Shown here one piece after another: positions 1 to 5,460 of a stretch of 5,900 nt of DNA. The notes below the pieces were generated by a model. It had not been told where the DNA came from, did no database searches, and saw only the letters and a program-made list of their open reading frames with translations. A program made the translations under genes and the position numbers. Each line of letters opens with the position of its first letter. Positions within the stretch are counted from its first letter, which is position 1. The stretch is from positions 1-5,900 of the forward strand of contig JACCVM010000009.1 in NCBI GenBank assembly GCA_013698135.1, read 5' to 3'. The stretch is from Euzebyaceae bacterium (GTDB taxonomy: Bacteria; Actinomycetota; Nitriliruptoria; Euzebyales; Egibacteraceae).

Positions 1-13
1 TACATCCTTGGCA

Positions 14-34
14 GGGGCGGGGCGGGGCGGGGGG
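14..34 (+). other. G-quadruplex-forming G-tract after the aldehyde dehydrogenase gene
   Basis: Four runs of G (14-17, 19-22, 24-27, 29-34) are each separated by a single C, a textbook G-quadruplex motif with one-base loops. It starts 4 bp beyond the stop codon of the minus-strand aldehyde dehydrogenase gene. The G-rich strand is the template for that gene, so the transcript would carry the C-rich copy. It could slow RNA polymerase at the operon 3' end, but no hairpin plus U-tract terminator is visible here. The motif is seen directly; folding and any role are inferred. Confidence 0.6.
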
Positions 35-37
35 CGG

Positions 38-1543
38 CTAGCGGCGCGGAACCGTCATGTCGAACCAGCGCTTGCTGGCGCGGGAGGCGTCCGCGGCCAG
101 GTGCAGGTGCTTGGTCTCGGTGTACTCGAGGAGACCGGCCCAGCCGTGCTCGCGGCCGAGGCCCGACTGCTTGAAGCCACCGAAGGGGTAGCGAGGGTTG
201 AGCAGGTTGTACTCGTTGACCCACACGGTCCCGGCCTGCAGCCGCTCGGCCACTCGCAGCGCCCTGGCTGGCGAGCCCCACACGCCGGCGGCGAGGCCGT
301 AGGGCGTGCCGTTGGCGATGCGCACGGCGTCGTCTTCGTCGTCGTAGCGCAGCACCGACAGGACCGGGCCGAAGATCTCCTCCTGCGCGATAGTCATGTC
401 CGGGGTCACGTCGGTGAACACCGTCGGGGCCACGAAGTAGCCGGCGTCCAGCCCGCCTTCGGTCAGACGCTGGCCGCCGGCGCGAAGGGTCGCGCCCTCC
501 TTCTGGCCCAGCTCGATGTAACCGAGCACCGTGTCGAGCTGCTGCTGGCTGACCAGCGGACCCATGGTCGACGCCTTGTCGGCGGCCGGGCCAACACGGA
601 TCACCGACAGGCGTTCGAGCAGGCGCTCGACGAACTCGTCGTGCAGCGCGTCGGGCAGCAGCAGGCGGCTGCCGGCGGTGCACTGCTGACCGGAGTGGAA
701 GAACGCGCCGTACGCGGCCCCGTCGATCGCCAGCTCGAGGTCGGCGTCGTCGAGCACCACCTGGGCGTTCTTGCCGCCGAGCTCCAGCGTCACCTTCTTC
801 AGCGTCGGGCTCGCGGCGGCCATGATCTGGCGTCCGACGTCGGTGGAGCCGGTGAACGACACCTTGTCGACGCCGGGGTTGGTGACCAGTTCCTCGCCGG
901 TGCCTGGGCCGGATCCCGAGATGATGTTGACGACGCCGTCGGGGACGCCAGCCTCGGCCAGGATCTCGGCCAGTTTGGTGGCCGTGCAGGGCGTCTCCGG
1001 CGCCGACTTGAGCACGATCGTGCAGCCCGCGGCCAGCGCGGCCGAGATCTTCCAGGCGGCCATCTGCAGCGGGAAGTTCCACGGGACGATGGCGCCCACG
1101 ACCCCGACGGGCTCGTGACGCAGCACATTCGCCGAAGGCGTGGGAAACACTGACAGCGGCAACGTCTCGGGCTGATCGATCTGCGCCGCCAGCTCGGCCA
1201 TGGTCTTGAACCACAGGATGGTGTTGCCGACGTCGACGCCCTTGGCCTTGGCGACGGTCGACCCGGCGTCGCGGGTCTCCAGCGCGGCCAGCTCGACGGC
1301 ACGGTCCTTGAGTCCCTTGGCGACCGCGGCCAGCACCTTCGCGCGGTCGCTGCCGCGCCGCTGTGACCAGCGACCGTCGTCGAAGGCGGCCCGCGCGGCG
1401 TCGATGGCCCGGGCGGCATCCTCCGCTCCGGCTTTGGCGGCCGTGCCGATGGGCTCACCCGTTGACGGATCCAGCGTGGAGAACGTCTCGCCGGAGGCGG
1501 CCTCGCAGAACTGGCCGTCGATGAACAGCTGGAAGTCGGACAT
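38..1543 (-). CDS. NAD(P)+-dependent aldehyde dehydrogenase, possibly phenylacetaldehyde dehydrogenase
   Basis: This is a 501-residue cytoplasmic enzyme of the ALDH superfamily, full length for the family (about 480-500). It oxidises an aldehyde to its acid. Visible motifs are PWNFP with oxyanion-hole Asn156, Lys179 in VLKS for the cofactor, SFTGS at 229-233, the general base Glu254 in LELGGK, the nucleophile Cys288 in GQQCTAGSR, the cofactor-ribose Glu389 in EEIFGP and FGGFKQSGLGRE near the C-terminus. The start is ATG at 1543, because AGGAGA (1553-1548) sits 4 bases upstream; the adjoining GTG at 1546 would be too close. It begins 19 bp after paaD, so it is probably co-transcribed. In a PAA operon the natural substrates are phenylacetaldehyde or a ring-cleavage semialdehyde, but the substrate cannot be read from sequence. 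It is a single-domain enzyme, not the PaaZ fusion with a hydratase. Confidence 0.9.
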   Translation of the reverse strand: MSDFQLFIDGQFCEAASGETFSTLDPSTGEPIGTAAKAGAEDAARAIDAARAAFDDGRWSQRRGSDRAKVLAAVAKGLKDRAVELAALETRDAGSTVAKAKGVDVGNTILWFKTMAELAAQIDQPETLPLSVFPTPSANVLRHEPVGVVGAIVPWNFPLQMAAWKISAALAAGCTIVLKSAPETPCTATKLAEILAEAGVPDGVVNIISGSGPGTGEELVTNPGVDKVSFTGSTDVGRQIMAAASPTLKKVTLELGGKNAQVVLDDADLELAIDGAAYGAFFHSGQQCTAGSRLLLPDALHDEFVERLLERLSVIRVGPAADKASTMGPLVSQQQLDTVLGYIELGQKEGATLRAGGQRLTEGGLDAGYFVAPTVFTDVTPDMTIAQEEIFGPVLSVLRYDDEDDAVRIANGTPYGLAAGVWGSPARALRVAERLQAGTVWVNEYNLLNPRYPFGGFKQSGLGREHGWAGLLEYTETKHLHLAADASRASKRWFDMTVPRR

Positions 1544-1547
1544 CACG

Positions 1548-1553
1548 TCTCCT
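1548..1553 (-). promoter_or_regulatory. ribosome binding site of the aldehyde dehydrogenase gene
   Basis: AGGAGA on the minus strand lies 4 bases before the ATG at 1543. It lies only 1 base before the in-frame GTG at 1546, so it favours the ATG. It gives this gene its own initiation signal, unlike the overlapped genes upstream. Confidence 0.7.
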
Positions 1554-1562
1554 GGATTCGAG

Positions 1563-2084
1563 TCAAGGTTTGATCACTTCGAACGGGTTACGGCAGGCGT
1601 TGCAGTAGCTCGACGAGCGGCACGGGGTCGGTCCGAAGGGGCTGTCGGCGACGGTGTCGCGCGAGCCGCACAGAGGGCACACCACGCCCTGCGTCTCGCC
1701 AGGTTGACCCAGCCCGGGCCTGCGGCCGATCTGCAGCAGCGTCTGACCGGAGCCGGGTGGCGCGATGCCGAACTCGGCGAGCTTGCGCCGGCCCGGCGGG
1801 GTGATCCGCTCCGGTTCCCATACCACCGTGTTGACGAAGCGGACCTCGACGGAGCCAACGCCGTCCATCGCCTTGATGGCCCGCGCGGTCTCCTCGCGGA
1901 TCACCGCCGTGGCGGGACAGCCGGAGTAGGTGGGGACCAGGTCGACCTCGACGCGGTCGCCGTGTACCCGGACATCCGTGACCATGCCGAGCTCGGCCAC
2001 ACTGACCGGTGGCATCTCGGGATCGGGCACCGTGTCGAGGACGGCCCGCACGTCGTCGCTGGTCACGCTGGTCGCAGCGCTCAC
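1563..2084 (-). CDS. paaD: PaaD, maturation factor of phenylacetyl-CoA epoxidase
   Basis: This 173-residue protein (E. coli PaaD is about 165) has the PaaD architecture. A MIP18/DUF59-type domain at about 10-90 carries the DPE motif (21-23) and Cys56 in YSGCPAT. A C-terminal zinc-ribbon-like part has CPLCGS (136-141), FGPTPC ending at Cys155, and CNAC (161-164), followed by the typical PFEVIKP end. DUF59 proteins act in iron-sulfur and metal-centre assembly; PaaD is thought to mature the PAA oxygenase rather than catalyse. I place the start at GTG 2084, which overlaps the paaC stop as GTGA, with GGGAG (2096-2092) 7 bases upstream. A GTG directly before it, or an extension to 2132, is possible but would add non-conserved residues. 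Translation is probably coupled to paaC. Confidence 0.93.
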   Translation of the reverse strand: MSAATSVTSDDVRAVLDTVPDPEMPPVSVAELGMVTDVRVHGDRVEVDLVPTYSGCPATAVIREETARAIKAMDGVGSVEVRFVNTVVWEPERITPPGRRKLAEFGIAPPGSGQTLLQIGRRPGLGQPGETQGVVCPLCGSRDTVADSPFGPTPCRSSSYCNACRNPFEVIKP

Positions 2085-2965
2085 CACCGCACTCCCGGGT
2101 AGGCGCGGTAGGTGCCGGTCATCTCTTCCCACACCGCGTCGAAGTCGGAGGAGTGGCGGCCCAGCCGCCCGCCATAGCCGCCGTCGCCTGACCCGGACGG
2201 TGCCCTGGCGCCATCGCGCGCCACCAGCTCGCCTGACGCCGTGGCCAGGAACTCCCCCCCGCCGTGATGCGGGTCGCCGCCGAGGACGTGGTCCATCCCC
2301 ACTGCCTCAAGGTCGGCGGTGACCGCCTCCAGCCACCGCTGCTGTTGGGTGGCATGGTCGTCGGGCAGCACGCCGTCTGCGACCAGCTCGGCTTCGCCGG
2401 GCAGCGGTTCGAACAGCCCCGGTGCCTCTACTAACGCCGCGACCAGCCCGTCGGCCAGGTGGATGCGGGCGTCCAGCGGCCCGTTGGCGAGGCGGTCCAA
2501 CCAGGTGCGGGCGTGCAGCAGGTGGTAACGCTCCTCGCGCCGCAGCGCGCCGGTGGCATCAGCCGCCGCCTGCCACGACGAGCCGGCCAGCGTGGTCAGC
2601 CGCACGTCCTCGGCGACGTCGTACAGGTAGTGACGGGCCAGCGAGTACCCCCAGTCGCCGTTGGGTCGCTCGACCAGGACCGCGTTGCGGTAGCCGTTCG
2701 GCTCCCGGCCGAGGCCAAGCGCATCAGCGTGGTCACCGCCAGCCGGGGCGCGCGTGGCCAGGTCGCGAACCCCCTGCTCGCCGGCGACCTCGGCGGCCAG
2801 CCGGTACCACACGACGGCGTGGCCGATCTCGTCCTGCGAGATCGACGAGAAGGCGAGGTCTTCCTCGATGTGAGGCGCGACGCCGGTCCAGTGCGAGTGA
2901 CGATGGCCGATAATGAGCTCGTCGTCGGCGAGGGCAAGCAGTAGTTCCACGCGGGGGTCAATCAC
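2081..2965 (-). CDS. paaC: PaaC-type subunit of phenylacetyl-CoA epoxidase, with apparently intact diiron ligands
   Basis: A 294-residue ferritin-like protein, longer than E. coli PaaC (about 248), placed between paaB and paaD. Family marks are ERPNGDWGYSLARHYLYD (99-116), the YHLLHARTWLDRL helix (147-159) and a C-terminal GGYGGRLGRHS...PGVRW ending. PaaC binds PaaA and is known in E. coli as a structural subunit that lost its metal ligands. Here the expected positions are all metal-competent: Glu16, Glu46 and His49 (DEIGH), Asp116, Glu145 and His148 (EERYH). The start is GTG 2965, overlapping the paaB stop as GTGA, with GAAGGTGG (2979-2972) 6 bases upstream. Residues about 190-265, before the conserved C-terminal end, are longer than in E. 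coli and include a Gly/Ser/Asp-rich loop. A run of seven G (2260-2254) lies inside the gene. It could be a second PaaA-like catalytic subunit, but position and C-terminus favour PaaC. Confidence 0.92.
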   Translation of the reverse strand: MIDPRVELLLALADDELIIGHRHSHWTGVAPHIEEDLAFSSISQDEIGHAVVWYRLAAEVAGEQGVRDLATRAPAGGDHADALGLGREPNGYRNAVLVERPNGDWGYSLARHYLYDVAEDVRLTTLAGSSWQAAADATGALRREERYHLLHARTWLDRLANGPLDARIHLADGLVAALVEAPGLFEPLPGEAELVADGVLPDDHATQQQRWLEAVTADLEAVGMDHVLGGDPHHGGGEFLATASGELVARDGARAPSGSGDGGYGGRLGRHSSDFDAVWEEMTGTYRAYPGVRW

Positions 2966-3393
2966 CCGCCGCCACCTTCTACGGCTTCGGCTCCACTACC
3001 GGCGGCTCCACTTCCGGCGGCTTCGCTTCCGGCGGCGCCGTCCCGCCGGCGGTGGCTCGGGTTGAGCGCGCGCTTGTCCACCGGGCGAGGACGGTCGACG
3101 ACGGCGCCAGCCTCCTGCGCCCGCGTTGCCGCCGCGCGCCGCTTGTCGCCCATGCCGGTGTAACCGGATTGCAGCTTGTAGCTCTTGTCGGTGGCGAAGG
3201 CCAGCAGGTCAGGGCGCCCGAAGATGTGCATGTCGGCGAGGCGTACCACCGCGAAGTCGACGCCCTCGCCGTGGCGGAAGAACGCCTCCTTTGCCAGCAG
3301 CAGCGCCATCTCGTCATCGGGAGCATGCACCGCCCCAACCGACGTCCACGGATCATCCACGGTCCGCTTCCCAAACACCTCCCACCGCTCCAC
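2962..3393 (-). CDS. paaB: PaaB-like subunit of phenylacetyl-CoA epoxidase, divergent and C-terminally extended
   Basis: PaaB is the small, non-catalytic subunit that bridges and organises the PaaA-PaaC core. Family features are the WEVF start (4-7), VGAVHAPDDEMALLLAKEAFFR (19-40) and a VV..ADM segment (49-55). A typical PaaB has about 95 residues; this one has 143. After the core comes YKLQSGYTGMGDKRR (72-86), which I do not find in the E. coli protein as I remember it, then an Arg/Ala-rich stretch and a low-complexity Gly/Ala/Ser tail. I choose GTG 3393 because GAGGTGA (3405-3399) sits 5 bases upstream. The in-frame GTG at 3402 overlaps that Shine-Dalgarno and has only a weak GAG before it; it would add three residues. 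The stop overlaps the paaC start. The gene follows paaA after a 123-bp gap with hairpins, the loosest junction of the operon. Confidence 0.88.
   Translation of the reverse strand: MERWEVFGKRTVDDPWTSVGAVHAPDDEMALLLAKEAFFRHGEGVDFAVVRLADMHIFGRPDLLAFATDKSYKLQSGYTGMGDKRRAAATRAQEAGAVVDRPRPVDKRALNPSHRRRDGAAGSEAAGSGAAGSGAEAVEGGGG
2972..2979 (-). promoter_or_regulatory. ribosome binding site of paaC inside the paaB 3' end
   Basis: GAAGGTGG lies 6 bases before the GTG start of paaC at 2965. It is read in paaB as Glu-Gly-Gly, part of the glycine run that ends PaaB. The same bases therefore encode the PaaB tail and the paaC Shine-Dalgarno, which may be why that glycine run exists. Confidence 0.6.
2989..3033. 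repeat. three tandem 15-bp units encoding the PaaB tail
   Basis: On the plus strand the units are GGCTCCACTACCGGC (2989-3003), GGCTCCACTTCCGGC (3004-3018) and GGCTTCGCTTCCGGC (3019-3033); neighbouring units differ at one or two positions. Read in paaB they encode AGSEA, AGSGA, AGSGA (residues 121-135). The in-frame repeat suggests that the tail grew by slippage or unequal exchange, and that its length may vary between strains. Confidence 0.85.
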
Positions 3394-3398
3394 TCCGC

Positions 3399-3405
3399 TC
3401 ACCTC
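3399..3405 (-). promoter_or_regulatory. ribosome binding site that decides the paaB start
   Basis: GAGGTGA on the minus strand lies 5 bases before GTG 3393. The alternative GTG at 3402 lies inside this motif, so the downstream GTG is the better start. Confidence 0.6.
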
Positions 3406-3418
3406 GCTCGGGTCGATG

Positions 3419-3441
3419 CCCCACCACAGGGAGAGGTGGGG
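3419..3441 (-). other. second hairpin, overlapping the large paaA-paaB hairpin
   Basis: CCCCACC (3419-3425) pairs perfectly with GGTGGGG (3435-3441) around a 9-base loop. Its last three bases are also the first three of the large stem at 3439-3494, so the two hairpins compete at the base. It lies 13 bases upstream of the paaB Shine-Dalgarno on the transcript. No U-tract follows. A role in translation control or mRNA stability is inference. Confidence 0.45.
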
Positions 3442-3494
3442 ACCCGTTCCAGGCGCAGCGTAAAAGGCTCTTTGCGAAGCCTGGGACGGGTCCC
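3439..3494 (-). repeat. large inverted repeat (16-bp stem) between paaA and paaB
   Basis: The arm 3439-3454 (GGGACCCGTTCCAGGC) pairs with 3479-3494 (GCCTGGGACGGGTCCC) at all 16 positions, 15 Watson-Crick plus one G-T. The 24-base loop can form a further GCA/TGC pairing. Each arm also has a GGGAC...GTCCC-like inner symmetry. It starts 22 bp after the paaA stop and has no following U-tract, so it is not a standard terminator. It may be a processing or stability hairpin that sets the paaA:paaB ratio, or a copy of a dispersed intergenic palindrome (REP/MITE-like). The structure is seen directly; both roles are inferred. Confidence 0.8.
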
Positions 3495-3516
3495 GACCGC
3501 ACGGCTCACCCTCTGG

Positions 3517-4431
3517 CTAGGCCGCAAGACGCGGCTCGTCCATGGTCTCTCGCACCCAACCATGCGCCTCATGCATCCAACGCCGCCAAGCCAGGCGCGT
3601 CTCGGTCATCGGCCCGTTGCCCTTCACCACTTGCCAGAAGGTGTCCCAGTTCGGCTGGGTCCACCGCCATTCTCCGGCGACGTCGTCGAAGGCCAGCGCG
3701 GGGTCGGGCACGCTGATGCCCAGGTCCCACAGCTTGGGCACGTAGGTGTCGAAGAAGCGCTGGCGCAACTGCTCGTTGGTGCGGGTCTTGAGGCCCCACG
3801 CCAGCAGCACATCGCCCTCGGGTTTCGACGGGGGACCGAAGAACTGCATCACCGGCTCCCACCAGCGGTTGACCGCCTCTTGAAACATCTGGCGCTGCTC
3901 GTCGCTGCCCGCGCACAGCTCCAGCACCAGGTCCTCGCCGTGACGCTGGTGCAGGCTCTCCTCGGCGCAGATGCGCCGCAGGACGCGGACGTAGGGCGCG
4001 TAAGACGACTCCAGCAACGCCTTCTGCGTCACCAGCGCCGCGCCGTCGATGAGAAAACCGATGACCCCGACGTCACCCCAGGTGTAGGTGGGGTAGTGAA
4101 AGACGTTGTGGAACTTCGTCCGGCCGGCGATCAGGTCGGCGATCATCGCCTCGCGGGACTTGCCGAGATCCTCGGCGACCCGGTAGAGCATGTGCCCGTG
4201 GCCGACCTCGTCCTGCACCTTGGCGGTCAGCGACAGCTTGCGGCGCAGCGATGGGGCGCGGGCGATCCACTCTCGCTCCGGCAGGGCGCCCATGATCTCG
4301 GAGTTGGCGTGCATCTCGATGAAGCGCAGCGCCGCTTGGCGGTACTCGTCAGGCATCCAATCCGACGCCTCGACCTTGCCGCCGGCTGCGATGTGGGCAC
4401 GGAAATCGGCCGTCTTCGATTCGTAGCTCAT
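3517..4431 (-). CDS. paaA: PaaA, catalytic diiron subunit of phenylacetyl-CoA epoxidase
   Basis: PaaA uses O2 and a diiron centre to convert phenylacetyl-CoA to the ring 1,2-epoxide, with electrons normally from PaaE. The 304-residue length is normal (E. coli about 309). The ferritin-like four-helix site is complete: Glu45 in HANSEIMG, Glu75 and His78 in QDEVGHGH, Asp129 in LIDGAAL, Glu158 and His161 in EESLHQRHG. Other family marks are FHYPTYTWGD (111-120), QFFGPPSKP (196-204) and WDTFWQVVKGNGP (262-274). The start is ATG 4431, with a strong AAGGAG (4443-4438) 6 bases upstream; it shares ATGA with the paaX stop, so translation of the enzyme is coupled to that of its repressor. The frame stays open far upstream, but those residues are paaX read in another frame and are not PaaA. 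Confidence 0.97.
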   Translation of the reverse strand: MSYESKTADFRAHIAAGGKVEASDWMPDEYRQAALRFIEMHANSEIMGALPEREWIARAPSLRRKLSLTAKVQDEVGHGHMLYRVAEDLGKSREAMIADLIAGRTKFHNVFHYPTYTWGDVGVIGFLIDGAALVTQKALLESSYAPYVRVLRRICAEESLHQRHGEDLVLELCAGSDEQRQMFQEAVNRWWEPVMQFFGPPSKPEGDVLLAWGLKTRTNEQLRQRFFDTYVPKLWDLGISVPDPALAFDDVAGEWRWTQPNWDTFWQVVKGNGPMTETRLAWRRWMHEAHGWVRETMDEPRLAA

Positions 4432-5345
4432 GGCGTGCTCCTTGCGGGGATGGGATCGGATCGACGGATCTGCAGCGCGTCCAGGCCGCGGACGAACGGG
4501 CTGTCGTCGCCCGAGGCAGCGCCTGGGTCCGTGGTCGTTGGCAGCGGGGGACCGGTGGCCACCAGCTGGTCGTAGAACCGCCAGGCGCCGGCATCCACCG
4601 CCTCGTACAGGGTGCGGAAGACCTTGGCAGCCTCGTCGCCCAGCCAGTCCGCGGGCAGCAGCGCCGCAGGCAAGCCTGGGTCCAGGAACAGAAACGAGCG
4701 CCAGTGATGCACCAGCTGGATGCGCGTGGTGAATGCGACGCGCGGCTCGTCGCCGGCCCCGGCGTCGCGCCACCGGTCGATGAACGCGGCGTGAGCTTGG
4801 CGCAGCTCGACGAGATCCCAGGCGGCGGCCACGATGCGCTGGTCGGCATCCGTCCTTGCAGTGGAGGCCTGCCCGTCGGCGGACTCGCCGACGAAGCCGA
4901 CCGTGGTGGCGGCACCCGGGTGGCCGTCGAGCAGGCGCTCCAGCCGCCGGCCGTGCGGGTGCGGGCTGGCCCAGACGCCAGCCGACAGCTGACCGAAGCC
5001 CATCCACGTCAAGGCCCGGGACAGCTGCGCGTCGCGACCCGCTGGCAAGCCGATCAGCAGGCGCCAGCGTCCGTCCCATTCGGCGGCACGCAAGCGGTAG
5101 ATGCGTGTGGCAGCTTCCTCCAGGCGGTCCACGCCTTGAGGCGTAAGCCGGTAGGCGGCATAACGTCCAACCTTGCGGGGGGCCACCCAGCCCTCGGCTG
5201 CCATACGGTGCAGGGCGGTCCGCGTCGCCTCCGCGGAGAAGCCAAGGGCGCTCATGCACCCTGTCAGCGTGCTCAGCCAGGCGTCGCCACCGGCGGGCCG
5301 GACGACGTCGCCGAACAGCGTAAACAAGGCGGAACGGGCGCGCAT
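4428..5345 (-). CDS. paaX: PaaX, phenylacetyl-CoA-responsive repressor of the operon
   Basis: A 305-residue regulator (E. coli PaaX is about 316). The N-terminal winged-helix domain (about 3-70) shows SALFTLFGD (5-13), WLSTLTGCMSALGFSAEATRTALHRM (23-48) and EGWV...GRYAAYRLT, as in the PaaX family. A middle part (about 90-155, WRLLIGLP onward) matches the Cas2-like PaaX domain, and the helical C-terminal part has the signature HHWRSFLFLDPGLPAALLPADWLG (213-236). Residues after about 262 form a Pro/Thr/Asp-rich tail. PaaX represses PAA genes and is released by phenylacetyl-CoA (known from E. coli). As the first gene of the operon behind a promoter with an inverted repeat, it is probably autoregulated. 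The start at ATG 5345 fits the family N-terminus, but I see no convincing Shine-Dalgarno before it, so initiation may be weak. Confidence 0.94.
   Translation of the reverse strand: MRARSALFTLFGDVVRPAGGDAWLSTLTGCMSALGFSAEATRTALHRMAAEGWVAPRKVGRYAAYRLTPQGVDRLEEAATRIYRLRAAEWDGRWRLLIGLPAGRDAQLSRALTWMGFGQLSAGVWASPHPHGRRLERLLDGHPGAATTVGFVGESADGQASTARTDADQRIVAAAWDLVELRQAHAAFIDRWRDAGAGDEPRVAFTTRIQLVHHWRSFLFLDPGLPAALLPADWLGDEAAKVFRTLYEAVDAGAWRFYDQLVATGPPLPTTTDPGAASGDDSPFVRGLDALQIRRSDPIPARSTP
4438..4443 (-). promoter_or_regulatory. ribosome binding site of paaA
   Basis: AAGGAG lies 6 bases before ATG 4431 and inside the 3' end of paaX. It is the best Shine-Dalgarno in the window and rules out longer readings of paaA. 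It suggests that PaaA is made at a higher level than PaaX from the shared transcript. Confidence 0.75.
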
Positions 5346-5365
5346 GGCGGGTGGCAGCCGATCAT

Positions 5366-5408
5366 CGTGTTACGGATGTTGCCAGGACTGCCACCATTGT
5401 GTAACACG
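5366..5408. promoter_or_regulatory. probable PaaX operator, 8-bp inverted repeat with a 27-nt gap
   Basis: CGTGTTAC (5366-5373) and GTAACACG (5401-5408) are perfect inverted copies separated by 27 bases. From memory, the E. coli PaaX site is TGATTC-N27-GAATCA. Here TGTTAC...GTAACA has the same half-site orientation, the same outer TG/CA and nearly the same spacing. One half lies in the spacer of the predicted paaX promoter and the other just after the likely transcription start, which fits repression. Binding is inferred from position and geometry. Confidence 0.65.
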
Positions 5409-5424
5409 TTGGAGGACAGGTCAA
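5396..5424 (-). promoter_or_regulatory. sigma70-type promoter of the paaX-paaABCD operon
   Basis: On the minus strand TTGACC (5424-5419, 5 of 6 matches to the -35 consensus) is followed by a 17-base spacer and CACAAT (5401-5396, 4 of 6 to the -10 consensus). Transcription would start near 5389, leaving a leader of about 44 bases before the paaX ATG. The predicted PaaX operator overlaps the spacer and the start region. No other promoter is evident between the downstream genes. Confidence 0.6.
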
Positions 5425-5460
5425 CCGTCCATGGGCCAGCACTCATGGAGCCCGCAGCAG

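Noticed and set aside
8..1153. Long plus-strand open frame (381 codons) opposite the aldehyde dehydrogenase gene
   Set aside because: It is antisense to a clear ALDH gene in high-GC DNA, its translation is Arg/Gly/His-rich without recognisable domains, and the opposite strand explains the openness through codon bias.
2085..2132. Longer N-terminus for paaD starting at 2132
   Set aside because: The extra 16 residues are the paaC end in another frame, and GTG 2084 has both the GTGA overlap and a GGGAG at good spacing.
2254..2260. Run of seven C (seven G in paaC) as a frameshift or sequencing error
   Set aside because: The reading frame is intact on both sides and the conserved PaaC C-terminus follows in frame, so no error or programmed shift is indicated.
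3052..4575. Plus-strand open frame of 507 codons spanning paaA, the hairpin region and part of paaB
   Set aside because: It covers two confidently identified minus-strand genes and runs through the intergenic palindrome. The translation has no domain pattern, so it is a codon-bias shadow.
3517..5259. A 580-residue reading of paaA extended into paaX
   Set aside because: Everything before ATG 4431 is paaX in another frame. The family N-terminus and a strong AAGGAG both place the start at 4431.
5428..5449. Small hairpin TCCATG/CATGGA between the upstream gene and the paaX promoter
   Set aside because: A 6-bp stem with a 10-base loop and no U-tract is too weak to call a terminator.
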